In this document: piece by piece, positions 9,058 through 17,460 of the stretch
Layout of the letters: the number at the start of each line of letters is the position of its first letter
Position numbering within the stretch: position 1 is the stretch's first letter
Assembly (NCBI GenBank): GCA_020632915.1
Contig: JACKEP010000012.1
Span: forward strand, 107,110-171,109
Reading direction: 5' to 3'
DNA: 64,000 nt
Origin: Alphaproteobacteria bacterium
GTDB taxonomy: Bacteria > Myxococcota_A > UBA796 > GCA-2862545
Program-made: the position numbers and the translations under genes
Notes under the pieces: generated by a model
What the model saw: the letters and a program-made list of their open reading frames with translations, nothing else
Told to the model about the DNA's origin: nothing
Database searches by the model: none

Positions 9058-10065
9058 ATGACCGAGTTCCTGGACCGTATGCGCCGGGCGCGCGAGCGCC
9101 TCACCGCCGAGGAGGAGCGCGAGCTCGCCCGTGCGATCCGTGCCGCCGAGAACCGCTCCAAGAAGGCCCTGGAAGGGGTCGACTTCGCCCAGCTCATCAT
9201 CCATCGTCGCCCGGGGCGCGCCGAGCGCACCCGTGCGGGCGCCGTCGACCGCCTCGAAGAGGCGATCGAGACGCTGTGGGCCCGCGCGCGGGAGACGGCC
9301 GAGCTCAAGGATCGGGCCCGCCAGGCCCGCGCCGCGTGGGCCGAGGCCGAGGAGCTGCGGTGGAAGCTGGCCATGTCCGGCCGCCGCATCGCCCACGGCG
9401 AGGCCCGCAAGCTCATGGGTCCGTTCATGAGCGAGGAGGACCTGGTGCAGGAGGGCTACATCGGCCTGCTCCGCGCCGCGAAGCGCTTCGATCCCGACCG
9501 CGGCATCCGCTTCTCCACCTACGCGCGGTGGTGGGTGCGCGCGCAGATGACGCGCGCGATCGACCACACCGGTCGCCCGGTGCGCCTGCCGGGCTGCGCC
9601 GTCGAGCAGACCCGCAACCTGCGCAAGGCCATGAAGCGCTTCGAGGACTCCGGCCTGGAGTACTCGGTCGCCGATCTGGCCGAGGAGGCGGGCATCGACA
9701 CCGAGCGGGCCACGCTGCTGCTCGCGCAGGGCAAGACGATCTCGCTCGAGGAGCCCGTCGACGACGGCCCGCGGCCGCGGTCGCTCGACAGCTTCATGGT
9801 CGACGACGAGGCCACGCTGCCCGACGGCACCGTGATCAACGCCCAGGAGCTCTACCGGATGCGCGACGCCTTCCGGGTCGTGCTCACCGATCGCCAGCAG
9901 TACGTGCTCACGCGCCGCTATGGCCTCGACGACTCCGAGTACCGGACGCTGTCGACCGTCGGCAAGGAGATGGGGCTGTCGCGCGAGCGCGTGCGCCAGA
10001 TCGAGCGGGAGGCGCTCCACCGTCTCCGCGAGCACTCCGGCATCCGCGACCGCAAGGTCAGCTAG
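9058..10065 (+). CDS. Alternative sigma-70 family RNA polymerase sigma factor
   Basis: 335 residues starting at ATG 9058 with GGAG seven bases upstream. The first 100 residues are charged and helical, probably coiled coil. Region 2 follows (about 120-180): EEDLVQEGYIGLLRAAKRFD and FSTYARWWVRAQMTRAI, the core-binding and -10 recognition helices. Region 3 is at about 190-235, and region 4 with its helix-turn-helix at about 275-325 (LTDRQQYVLTRRYG, then SRERVRQIEREAL). It is distinct from the primary sigma factor at 44924-46630: it lacks region 1.1 and the long non-conserved insert. Its stop overlaps the stop of the convergent LuxC-like gene at a shared CTAG. The regulon is not deducible. Confidence 0.92.
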   Translation: MTEFLDRMRRARERLTAEEERELARAIRAAENRSKKALEGVDFAQLIIHRRPGRAERTRAGAVDRLEEAIETLWARARETAELKDRARQARAAWAEAEELRWKLAMSGRRIAHGEARKLMGPFMSEEDLVQEGYIGLLRAAKRFDPDRGIRFSTYARWWVRAQMTRAIDHTGRPVRLPGCAVEQTRNLRKAMKRFEDSGLEYSVADLAEEAGIDTERATLLLAQGKTISLEEPVDDGPRPRSLDSFMVDDEATLPDGTVINAQELYRMRDAFRVVLTDRQQYVLTRRYGLDDSEYRTLSTVGKEMGLSRERVRQIEREALHRLREHSGIRDRKVS

Positions 10066-11093
10066 CGCACCATCGCGCGCAGGTGGTCGACGCCGTCGTG
10101 GTGACGCACCAGCGGCGGCGCCTGCATCGTACCCAGGGCGCACGTCCTCGGGGCCCCCAGGTCCGGGCCGCGGGGGCCCGCTGCGACGCCCGCGGTCGCC
10201 TGGGTCGACAGCACCTCGGCCCACGGCGCGAGGAGCGCCTGCGCATGGGCTGGCGTGGCCACGCCCACCACCTGCACGCAGCGGGGCAGCGCCACCGGAA
10301 CGAGGTGGGAGGCCGGGACGCGGTGGATCCGCCAGGCCTCCCCGCGCACGAGCTGGCCGGTCGCCGCCGCGAGCGCATCCCGCGTGCGAATCGCGGCGTG
10401 CTCGGCGGGCGCGACGTGGCCCCGGGGCCAACGGCCCTGGGCGCGCTCCAGCGCTGGCGTGAGCGCGGCGACCACGGCGTCGGCAGCGTCGGTCAGCACC
10501 ACGGCAGGCGACATGCAGCCTCGGGTGTCGTGGGCGGCGACGTCGAGGGCGAGCGCGTCCGCCGCGGCGTCGGCGGGCAGGTCGGCGCCCCACCAGGCCA
10601 CGCTGAACCGGTGCCCGAAGCCGAGCACACGCGCGCCGGGCTCGGCCGTCTCCCGGACGGCCCGCACGGTGGCGTCGTCGCCCATGACGATCACGAGCGG
10701 CGTGTCGCGCGCCGCGGCGCGATCGTCGGTCAGCGCCAGGGGGAGGCCCGCGGCGATCGCGTGGTCGACGAGCCACGGGCCGAGTCCGGGCAGGCCCGTG
10801 GGGTGCTTGAGCGTCACCGCCGTGCCGCGACCGAGCAACACGGCCAGCCACTCGAGGCTCGCGGTGGCCACGGTGCGCGCCGTGATCACCGTCGCGCGGT
10901 CGAACGCCTCCCCACCCTGGGCGGCCACACGGGCCAGGGCGTCGTCGGTGAGCGCGCCCAGCGACAGGTCGAGGGCGAGCCGTGCACCCTGCGCCGACAG
11001 GCCGACAGTCGGCGCCCCGTCTGCGTGCGCCCGCAGCGCATCGCGCCACGCCCGCACCGCGGCCCACCGGGGTGCCGGGGACGACCCGCTCAC
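10062..11093 (-). CDS. LuxC-like acyl-CoA reductase
   Basis: 343 residues from GTG 11093, overlapping the LuxE-like gene by four bases (GTGA). The fold is that of the aldehyde-dehydrogenase-like LuxC family, which reduces an enzyme-bound acyl thioester to aldehyde with NADPH. Visible family features are the substrate strand TAVTLKHPTG (about 91-100), LGFGHRFSVAW (about 157-167) and the catalytic cysteine in DTRGCMSPAVV (Cys 193), equivalent to the active-site Cys of LuxC. The protein is about 130 residues shorter than Vibrio LuxC (about 480), the shortfall being mainly N-terminal. No luciferase subunit gene lies nearby, so this is not a light operon. With the LuxE-like and aminotransferase partners it may form an acid-to-amine cassette. 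Confidence 0.8.
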   Translation of the reverse strand: MSGSSPAPRWAAVRAWRDALRAHADGAPTVGLSAQGARLALDLSLGALTDDALARVAAQGGEAFDRATVITARTVATASLEWLAVLLGRGTAVTLKHPTGLPGLGPWLVDHAIAAGLPLALTDDRAAARDTPLVIVMGDDATVRAVRETAEPGARVLGFGHRFSVAWWGADLPADAAADALALDVAAHDTRGCMSPAVVLTDAADAVVAALTPALERAQGRWPRGHVAPAEHAAIRTRDALAAATGQLVRGEAWRIHRVPASHLVPVALPRCVQVVGVATPAHAQALLAPWAEVLSTQATAGVAAGPRGPDLGAPRTCALGTMQAPPLVRHHDGVDHLRAMVR

Positions 11094-12127
11094 GTGGTCG
11101 GGTCCGAGGGGCGTCGCGCCCACGCCTCTTCGACCGTGAGCGAGCAGCCGCGTCGGTCGGCGCCCTCCAGCCGACCGTGCAGGGTGACGGCGCCGTCGCC
11201 GTGCACGACCCCGACGTCGAGGGTCTCGACGCCGACGGTGCTGTCGACGTTGCACAGGTCGTAGAACCGGAGCTGGCCGGCGGTGCCGCGCGGGACGGGC
11301 ACGCCGCTCGCCGGGTCGACCGCCACGGCACGCAGCCACGGCGGTCCGCGGTAGGCGTCGCCCGGGTGTCCCCAGAGCTGGCTGGACAGCTCGGTCATGC
11401 CGTACTCGGTGACCACGCGGCGCGGGGCGAGGCGCGCCTTGGCGGCCGCGTAGAGGTCGTCGTCGGACAGGGCGGTGGTGCGGCCCTTGAAGCCGCCGGT
11501 GACCATGACGAGCGATCCGGGCGGCAACGCCGACACGTCGCCGTCGAGCCACTCGGCGAGCGCGAACGCCGTCGACGCGACGAACACCGGACCGACGGCG
11601 GACGCCAGCGCGCGGTCGAGGCCGTCGCGGTCGAGGACGCCGTCGCGCACGTGCCAGGAGACCGAGCCCGTCGCACCGGGGAAGCGCGCGACCATGTGCG
11701 ACAGGGAGCTGTCGGGTGCGTCGGCCGGATCATCGAGCAGCGCCACCACGTCCGCAGACAGATCGGGCACCATCCGGCGCGCCCACGCCACGGCGCCGTG
11801 GTCGTACAGGGCGGTGTCGCGGAGGCGGTGGACGCCGCGGCCCGACCCGGTGGTGCCCGAGGTGCGGAAGCACACCGGGGCCGGGTCGTCCTTGACCGTG
11901 CCCACCGGCAGCTGTTTGAACAGGCCGACCGGCACGGCAGGGACGTCCGCGAACGCGTCGACCGGATCCTCGGCCAGCGCGGCGAGGACCGGATCGTGGT
12001 CCACCTGCCAGCGGCTGATCGCGACGGCGAGGGTGTCGAACGGCTCGGGGGGCGCACCCCGCAGGCTGCCGTCGAGGAAGGCGTGCACGCGTGCTACCAG
12101 GGCGTCGCGTCCGTCGGGGGCGTTCAT
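11090..12127 (-). CDS. LuxE-like acyl-protein synthetase
   Basis: 345 residues from ATG 12127, with four-base overlaps at both ends (ATGA with the aminotransferase, GTGA with the LuxC-like gene). LuxE enzymes activate a carboxylic acid with ATP and hold it as a thioester for LuxC. The adenylate-forming motif FRTSGTTGSG is at about 87-96, a VTGGFKGR segment near 220, and the YGMTELSSQLW motif near 240-250, all characteristic of the LuxE branch of the ANL superfamily. The chain resembles LuxE (about 370 residues) in length. The natural acid substrate is unknown. The tight coupling to LuxC supports delivery of an acyl group for reduction. Confidence 0.82.
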   Translation of the reverse strand: MNAPDGRDALVARVHAFLDGSLRGAPPEPFDTLAVAISRWQVDHDPVLAALAEDPVDAFADVPAVPVGLFKQLPVGTVKDDPAPVCFRTSGTTGSGRGVHRLRDTALYDHGAVAWARRMVPDLSADVVALLDDPADAPDSSLSHMVARFPGATGSVSWHVRDGVLDRDGLDRALASAVGPVFVASTAFALAEWLDGDVSALPPGSLVMVTGGFKGRTTALSDDDLYAAAKARLAPRRVVTEYGMTELSSQLWGHPGDAYRGPPWLRAVAVDPASGVPVPRGTAGQLRFYDLCNVDSTVGVETLDVGVVHGDGAVTLHGRLEGADRRGCSLTVEEAWARRPSDPTT

Positions 12128-13416
12128 GCGGTGACCTCGGCGAGCGCGTCGTCCAGGGCGTCGACGAAGCCTTGGGCCTGCGCGTCCGACAGCGTGGCGG
12201 GTGGGGTCAGGCACAGCACCTCGGCGCGCTGACCGGCTGGGAGCACGATGTAGCCGCGCCGCTGCAGGGCGCGACAGAGCGCGAGGCTGTGGGGGGTGAC
12301 GACGCCGAGCATCGCGCCGCGTCCCTGCACGGCGTGGCCCCGCGCGGTCAGGCGGTCCGTGAGGGTGCGACCGAGCGCGGCGCAGCGCTCGGGGATGCGC
12401 TCGGAGGCGATCGTGTCGAGGACGGCGCTGGCCGCGGCGCAGCCGACCGGGTGACCGAGGAAGGTCTGGGTGTGCAGCGCCTCGCCGGTGGACGCGCCCC
12501 AGGCCTCCATCACGGTGCGGGTGCCGAGGCAGGCGGACAGGGGCATGCCTCCGCCCAGCGCCTTGCCGGTGCACAGCAGGTCGGGCACGACGCCGTCGGC
12601 CTCGGCGGCCCACCACGTCCCGGTGCGTCCGAGCCCGGTCTGGATCTCGTCGTGGGCGACCAGCGCGCCCGCGGCGTGCGCGGCCTCGCTCACCTCGGCG
12701 AGCCAGCCGTCGGGGGGCACCCGCACGCCGCCGCGTCCCTGGACGGGCTCGACCACCACGAGCCCGATGCTGCCGTCGGCCAGGGCGTCGTCGAGGGTGG
12801 CGCGCGGGCAGCCGAACGGCACGTGGCGCACGAAGCCGTGGGTGACAGCGGCGAAGGGTGTGGTGAACGCGGCCTTGTACCCCTGCAGACCGAGCACCCC
12901 GAGCGCGAGGCCGTGGTAGCCGCCGTCGAACGCGAGCACCCCGGGGCGGCCCGTGGCGACCACGGCGGTCTTCACGGCGGCGTCGACCGCATCCGCGCCG
13001 GACAGGCCCAGCAGCGCGACGTCGAGGCCGGGGGGCGCGATCTGCGCGAGCCGGTCGAGCAGCGCGATCCGTGCGTGGTCGGGCCAGGCGTCCCCCATGG
13101 CGTGGGGGAGCCGGGCCACCTGGTCCTGGACGGCCGCCACCACGGCGGGGTGGGCGTGGCCGAGCAGCGCCACGGCAAAGCCGGCCGTGAGGTCGACAAA
13201 GACGTTGCCGTCGACGTCGCGGACGTTGGCGCCGCGGGCGTCCGACCACACGAACGGGTCGTCGTCGGCCGCCCCGAGCGACACGGCCCGACGCGTCCGC
13301 CGAGCGGTCACGGCGGGGCACTCGTGGCGCGCGAGGACGTCGACCTGGGCCCGTGAGGCGGGCCCGGGGATCGCGGTGACGAGGTGGGGGAGCTGGTCGC
13401 CGGACAGCGGCTGCAC
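12124..13416 (-). CDS. Class III PLP-dependent aminotransferase
   Basis: About 430 residues if started at GTG 13416, 18 bases after the barrel gene. No good ribosome site is seen, so it may rely on coupling. Family motifs are a GHAHPAVVAAVQ segment (about 86-97), FDGGYHG (about 163-169), the cofactor Asp in AHDEIQTGLGRTG (Asp 256) and the Schiff-base lysine in LLCTGKALGGG (Lys 285). Class III enzymes move amino groups to or from aldehydes, keto acids or terminal amines. Being joined to LuxE- and LuxC-like genes, the likely substrate is the aldehyde they make; that link is inference. Other options are an ornithine- or diaminobutyrate-type transaminase. Confidence 0.88.
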   Translation of the reverse strand: MQPLSGDQLPHLVTAIPGPASRAQVDVLARHECPAVTARRTRRAVSLGAADDDPFVWSDARGANVRDVDGNVFVDLTAGFAVALLGHAHPAVVAAVQDQVARLPHAMGDAWPDHARIALLDRLAQIAPPGLDVALLGLSGADAVDAAVKTAVVATGRPGVLAFDGGYHGLALGVLGLQGYKAAFTTPFAAVTHGFVRHVPFGCPRATLDDALADGSIGLVVVEPVQGRGGVRVPPDGWLAEVSEAAHAAGALVAHDEIQTGLGRTGTWWAAEADGVVPDLLCTGKALGGGMPLSACLGTRTVMEAWGASTGEALHTQTFLGHPVGCAAASAVLDTIASERIPERCAALGRTLTDRLTARGHAVQGRGAMLGVVTPHSLALCRALQRRGYIVLPAGQRAEVLCLTPPATLSDAQAQGFVDALDDALAEVTA

Positions 13417-13433
13417 GGAACACCGGGGAAGGG

Positions 13434-14333
13434 TCAGAAGCGATAGCCCGCCTGCACCGACCACGAAAACCCCTTCGGGGGACGGTGCTGGTTGGCGAAG
13501 ACGAAGACGGCCGTCTGGGTCCCGTCGTCGTACAGGAACCGGTCCCGCGGATCGATCTGGCCCGTGATCAGGTAGCGCAGCTCCACGCCCACCACCCAGT
13601 GCGACGCGACGAGCCAGGTGGCGCCGCCGCCGACCTCGCCGCGCAGGTAGGCCGTCGTCAGGCTCTGGTGGGCGACATCGGGCGGCCAGTCGTTGATCGA
13701 GGCGTCCAGGTGGAACGCGCCCGCGCCGAGGCCGACCAGCAGGAAGGGGTCCATGCCGGACAGCCCGGTGTAGTGCATCGTGGCGCGCACCACGCCGCCG
13801 GCCTCCCACTCCTTCCAGCGGAAGGTGTAGTCCTCGTAGTTGGCGATCGGGGACGCCACGAGACCGAGGATCAGGGACTGGGCGTACCACCCGGCGCCGC
13901 CGATGCCGATGGTCCAGTCGCGCCACGAGGCGATGCCGGCGTCCACCGAAAGGCCGAGCTCGTTCCAGCCGGCCAGCGAGGTCAGCAGGGTGAACGGCCC
14001 CGGCTCAGTGCCGTTGAACGCCAGCCGGGCGCGCACCTCGACGTTGCCCTGGAGGAAGTCGGCCTCCTTGGGGAGGATCTTGCCCTGCCACGCCTCCTGA
14101 CGGCGTTGCTTGCGCAACTGCCTGCGGGTCAGCGGCGGCGCGGCGGGCACCGCGTCGCCCTGGGCGTCGCCCTCCCCGTCGGGCGGCGGTTCCGGGTCCG
14201 CAGGTGTGGCCGTGGCGGGCGGCGCTGCGGGTGGGTCGGGCGGTGGCGCGGCCTCCTGGGCGCGGGCGGTCGCACCCACCACGCTGGCGACCGCGAGCCC
14301 GGTCAGGACGACACGGTGGAGCGCTCGGCCCAC
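13434..14333 (-). CDS. Outer-membrane beta-barrel protein
   Basis: 299 residues from GTG 14333, which directly follows the mpl stop; the ribosome site AAGGG lies inside the end of mpl. A signal peptide covers about residues 1-25 (cleavage near ARAQE), then a Pro/Ala-rich linker to about 65, then a basic patch RRQLRKQRRQ. The rest is alternating aromatic and hydrophobic strands with glycine-rich turns, ending in Gly-Tyr-Arg-Phe, the C-terminal aromatic signal for Bam-assisted insertion. It resembles small 8-stranded barrels of the OmpA/OmpW size class but no exact family is claimed. Its place inside the mpl-aminotransferase run suggests a cell-envelope role. Confidence 0.75.
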   Translation of the reverse strand: MGRALHRVVLTGLAVASVVGATARAQEAAPPPDPPAAPPATATPADPEPPPDGEGDAQGDAVPAAPPLTRRQLRKQRRQEAWQGKILPKEADFLQGNVEVRARLAFNGTEPGPFTLLTSLAGWNELGLSVDAGIASWRDWTIGIGGAGWYAQSLILGLVASPIANYEDYTFRWKEWEAGGVVRATMHYTGLSGMDPFLLVGLGAGAFHLDASINDWPPDVAHQSLTTAYLRGEVGGGATWLVASHWVVGVELRYLITGQIDPRDRFLYDDGTQTAVFVFANQHRPPKGFSWSVQAGYRF

Positions 14334-15773
14334 TCACCCTTCCGGGAAGCGGGCGCGCAGCGCGGCCAGCAGCTTGCCGTGCAGCCCGCCGAAGCCCCCG
14401 TTGGACAGGACGGCGATCACGTCGTGGGGGAGCGCCTGGGCGGCCACCGTGGCGACGATGGCGTCGACGTCGGGCAGCGTGGTGGCCTCGCGCCCGCGCG
14501 CGGTGAGGTCGTGGACGAGGCGGTCGGCGTCGAAGCGCTCGTCGGCAGGCGTGCGGCCGTCGTCGTGGGCCGGGGCGACGACGACGCGGTCGGCGGCGTC
14601 GAAGGCGGCGGCGTACTGGGCCTGGAAGATGCTGCGGCGGCTGGTGGCGCTGCGCGGCTCCCACACGGCCCACAGGCGCCGCCCCCCGAAGCGCTGGCGC
14701 AGCGCGCGGAGCGTGACGCGCACGGCGGTGGGGTGGTGGGCGAAGTCGTCGACGACGGTGACCTCGCCGGGCGAGCCGAGGATCTCCTGGCGACGCTTGA
14801 TGCCCTCGAACGTGGCGAAGCCGACCTCCAGGTCGGCAGGGGCCACGCCCTGACGGACGACGGCGGCGACGGCGGCGACCTGGTTGTACAGGTTGTGCGC
14901 GCCGACCAGCATCGAGGTGTAGGTGCCCACCTCGGCGCCCTTGTGCCGCACCGTGAACGTCATCGTGCCGGCGTCGGTGTCGACACCGTCGATGCTGCCG
15001 TCCCAGTCCTGGCCGGGCCCGTAGGTCTGGACGGCGCACCGGGCGTGCTCGAGCAGGCTGCGGACGTTCGGGTCGTCGCCGCGCGCGATGAGGCAGCCGT
15101 CGGTGCCCAGGCCGTCGAGGAGCAGGCGGAAGCTCGCCTTGACGGCGTCGAGGTCGGCGTAGATGTCGGCGTGGTCGAACTCGACCGACGTGAGGATCGC
15201 GGTGTCGGCGCGGTAGTGGACGAACTTGGGCCGCTTGTCGAAGAACGCGGTGTCGTACTCGTCGCCCTCGACGACGAACACGGCGCCGGCACCGGTTCGC
15301 GCCGTCCGGGGGAAGTTCTTCGCGATGCCGCCGATGAGGAAGCCGGGCTCGCGCCCCGCCGCGTCGAGCAGCCACGCCGTGATCGCGGTGGTGGTGGTCT
15401 TGCCGTGGGTGCCGGCGACCACGATGCTGTGGGCGTCGTCGAGCCAGCGGGCGCCCAGCAGCGACGGCATCGACGTGTAGGGCAGGTCGCGGGCGAGCAG
15501 CGCCTGGGCCTCGTCGTAGGCCTGGCGGATCACGTTGCCGACGACGACGAGGTCGGGCGTGTGATCGAGGTTGGACGCGACGAAGCCCTCGAGGATCGGG
15601 ATGCCGAGCGACGCGAGGTAGTCCGACATCGGCGGATAGATGCCGGTGTCGGATCCGGTGACGGTGTAGCCCGCGTCCTGGAGCATGCCGGCGAGCGCAC
15701 CCATCGCGGTGCCACAGATCCCCATGAGGTGCACGGTGGCCGGCGGCGGCGGGACCGTGTCGACGAGCGGCAT
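14334..15773 (-). CDS. mpl: UDP-N-acetylmuramate:L-Ala-gamma-D-Glu-meso-DAP ligase
   Basis: Mpl recycles cell-wall tripeptide by attaching it to UDP-MurNAc in the cytoplasm. The 479 residues (E. coli Mpl is 457) start at ATG 15773 with GGAG seven bases upstream. Features in order are HLMGICGTAMGALAG (about 15-29), GSDTGIYPPMSDYL (40-53), the ATP loop AGTHGKTTTT (120-129), GGIAKNFP, the VVEGDEYDTAFFDKRPKFVHY stretch typical of Mpl rather than MurC, and VVDDFAHHPTAV. A TSRRSIFQ element near 410 is also conserved. It leads directly into the barrel gene (adjacent stop and start). Presence of Mpl implies meso-diaminopimelate peptidoglycan in a Gram-negative cell. Confidence 0.95.
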   Translation of the reverse strand: MPLVDTVPPPPATVHLMGICGTAMGALAGMLQDAGYTVTGSDTGIYPPMSDYLASLGIPILEGFVASNLDHTPDLVVVGNVIRQAYDEAQALLARDLPYTSMPSLLGARWLDDAHSIVVAGTHGKTTTTAITAWLLDAAGREPGFLIGGIAKNFPRTARTGAGAVFVVEGDEYDTAFFDKRPKFVHYRADTAILTSVEFDHADIYADLDAVKASFRLLLDGLGTDGCLIARGDDPNVRSLLEHARCAVQTYGPGQDWDGSIDGVDTDAGTMTFTVRHKGAEVGTYTSMLVGAHNLYNQVAAVAAVVRQGVAPADLEVGFATFEGIKRRQEILGSPGEVTVVDDFAHHPTAVRVTLRALRQRFGGRRLWAVWEPRSATSRRSIFQAQYAAAFDAADRVVVAPAHDDGRTPADERFDADRLVHDLTARGREATTLPDVDAIVATVAAQALPHDVIAVLSNGGFGGLHGKLLAALRARFPEG

Positions 15774-15814
15774 GTCGGGCTCCGAGGGCGCGGACCCTGT
15801 CGACGGGGAGCGGC

Positions 15815-16561
15815 CTACGAGGCGCCGTGTCGCGCGAGGGTGACGACGATGCGATAACCGGCGCGCGCCACGCCCAGCACCGTCCCGCTGATCTTGCTCA
15901 CGCCGGCACGACGCCGTCGGTAGGGCAGGGGGATCTCGACGATGCGCAGCCCCGCGCGCACGGCCTTGATCTGCATCTCGACGTTCCAGCCCCACGTGCG
16001 GTCCTGCAGGTCCAGGGCGCGCAGCGACGTCCAGCGCAGCGCCCGGAACGGGCCGAGATCGCGGTAGCGGTGGCCCGTGGCGCGGTGGATGCCGGCCAGG
16101 GCCAGCCGGTTGCCCCACCGCTGGGCCGGGGTGAGCGCGCCGGGTTCGGCCAGCGCGGTGCGGTCGGCGAGGACGAGGTCGGCGACGCCGGCGACGATCG
16201 GTCCCACCAGCTCGGGCAGGCGCCCCGGGTCGTCGGCGTGATCGGCGTCGAGGACCACCACCACGGCGGGCGGATCGGCGGCGAGCCACGCGATGCCTGC
16301 CTGCACTGCACCACCGTAGCCACGCGTCGGCTCGACGACGACGACGGCGCCGCCTGCCCGCGCCACCTCGGCCGTGCGGTCGGTCGAGCCGTTGTCGACG
16401 ACCACCACGCGCGGACCGGGAGGAAGCGCGGCGAGCACGCCAGGCAGCGAGGCCTCCTCGTCCAGCGCGGGGATGATGACGGCGACGTCGTGCAGGCCGA
16501 CGGCGATGGGCGGCTCCAGGGCGACGGAGGGGGTACGGGCGACGGCGGCGCCGGGTGACAC
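15815..16561 (-). CDS. Family 2 glycosyltransferase (polyprenyl-phosphate sugar transferase-like)
   Basis: 248 residues if started at GTG 16561. No strong ribosome site is seen, so the start is tentative. The GT-A fold features are VAVIIPALDEEASLPGVL (about 28-45), VDNGSTDRT (about 59-67), RGYGGAVQAG (about 84-93) and the metal/nucleotide motif VLDADHADD (about 108-116). A later FRALRW and RTWGWNVEMQIKA segment matches the dolichyl/undecaprenyl-phosphate mannosyl- or glucosyltransferase subgroup. No membrane helices follow, so it is the soluble type. It leads the minus-strand run with mpl 41 bases downstream and is divergent from the Hsp33 gene. Confidence 0.85.
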   Translation of the reverse strand: MSPGAAVARTPSVALEPPIAVGLHDVAVIIPALDEEASLPGVLAALPPGPRVVVVDNGSTDRTAEVARAGGAVVVVEPTRGYGGAVQAGIAWLAADPPAVVVVLDADHADDPGRLPELVGPIVAGVADLVLADRTALAEPGALTPAQRWGNRLALAGIHRATGHRYRDLGPFRALRWTSLRALDLQDRTWGWNVEMQIKAVRAGLRIVEIPLPYRRRRAGVSKISGTVLGVARAGYRIVVTLARHGAS

Positions 16562-16612
16562 GAGGCGCCGGTCACGGTAGCCCGTGCGGCGGCGCGGGGC
16601 GCGGAGGTGTGC

Positions 16613-17446
16613 ATGGCGGATCGACGACTGACGGCCTTCGTGGGCGAAGGCACCGCCCGGCTGCTGTGGGTGGAGGCCACCGACACGGCGGCCGAGCTGG
16701 TGGCGCGCCACGCGCTGGAGGGGCGCGCGGCGACGCTGTCGGCCGAGCTCGTGGTCGCGAGCCTGCTCCTGGGTGCCTACGTCAAGGGCGAGGAGCGCAT
16801 GCAGCTGCAGCTGCAGGCCAGCGCGCCCGACGTGTCGTTCTTCGGAGAGGTCGACGCCCACGGCAGCTTCCGGGGACGCCTGCAGCCCGCCCATGTCGAG
16901 GCCGACGGTGCGGCGGTGCGCGGGATGATGCTCGCCATCAAGTCCGACGCCCAGCGCGAGATGTACCGGGGGGTGTCCGAGGTCGACGACGAGACGATCG
17001 CCCACGCCCTCGAACGCCACCTGCGCAGCTCCGATCAGGTCGACGCCCGGGTGCGCATCGACGTCGCCCCCGACCTGTCCCGGGTGCAGGGCCTGGTGCT
17101 CGACCGCCTGCCCGTGCTCGGCGGCACCGGTGTCGACGCCGACAGCGCGGCCCGCTTCGAGGACCTCGACGCGCTCGACCCCGACGCGCTCGCCCGCGCC
17201 GTGCAGGACGAGGCGCTGCTCGGCGACGACTTCTTCGTCCTCGACACCCTGCCGGTGCGCTTCCGCTGCCGCTGCGACCGAGGCCGCGTCGGCACGATGC
17301 TGCAGTCGCTCGGCTACACCGAGCTGCGGGCGATGCGCGACGAGGACGCGGGCGCCGAGGTCACGTGCCACTTCTGCGGGCAGGTGTACGCCTTCGACGG
17401 GCGCGACCTCGACGGGCTGCTGGCCGGCATGCCCGCCGAGGCCTGA
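16613..17446 (+). CDS. hslO: Redox-regulated chaperone Hsp33
   Basis: Hsp33 holds unfolding proteins during oxidative stress and switches on when its cysteines release zinc. The 277-residue protein starts at ATG 16613 with GGAGG six bases upstream; a GTG at 16607 is not favoured. The C-terminal zinc centre is intact in spacing: Cys-x-Cys at 219 and 221 (FRCRCDRGRV) and Cys-x-x-Cys at 252 and 255 (TCHFCGQVY). The first half carries the family segments ELVVASLLLGAYVKGEERM and GEVDAHGSFRG. It is monocistronic by layout, divergent from the glycosyltransferase. Confidence 0.93.
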   Translation: MADRRLTAFVGEGTARLLWVEATDTAAELVARHALEGRAATLSAELVVASLLLGAYVKGEERMQLQLQASAPDVSFFGEVDAHGSFRGRLQPAHVEADGAAVRGMMLAIKSDAQREMYRGVSEVDDETIAHALERHLRSSDQVDARVRIDVAPDLSRVQGLVLDRLPVLGGTGVDADSAARFEDLDALDPDALARAVQDEALLGDDFFVLDTLPVRFRCRCDRGRVGTMLQSLGYTELRAMRDEDAGAEVTCHFCGQVYAFDGRDLDGLLAGMPAEA

Positions 17447-17460
17447 TCCTGCGCGGCCGG

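Noticed and set aside
10062..12127. A bioluminescence operon, because of LuxC- and LuxE-like genes
   Set aside because: No luciferase (luxAB), luxD or flavin reductase gene is present; the pair is linked to an aminotransferase instead.
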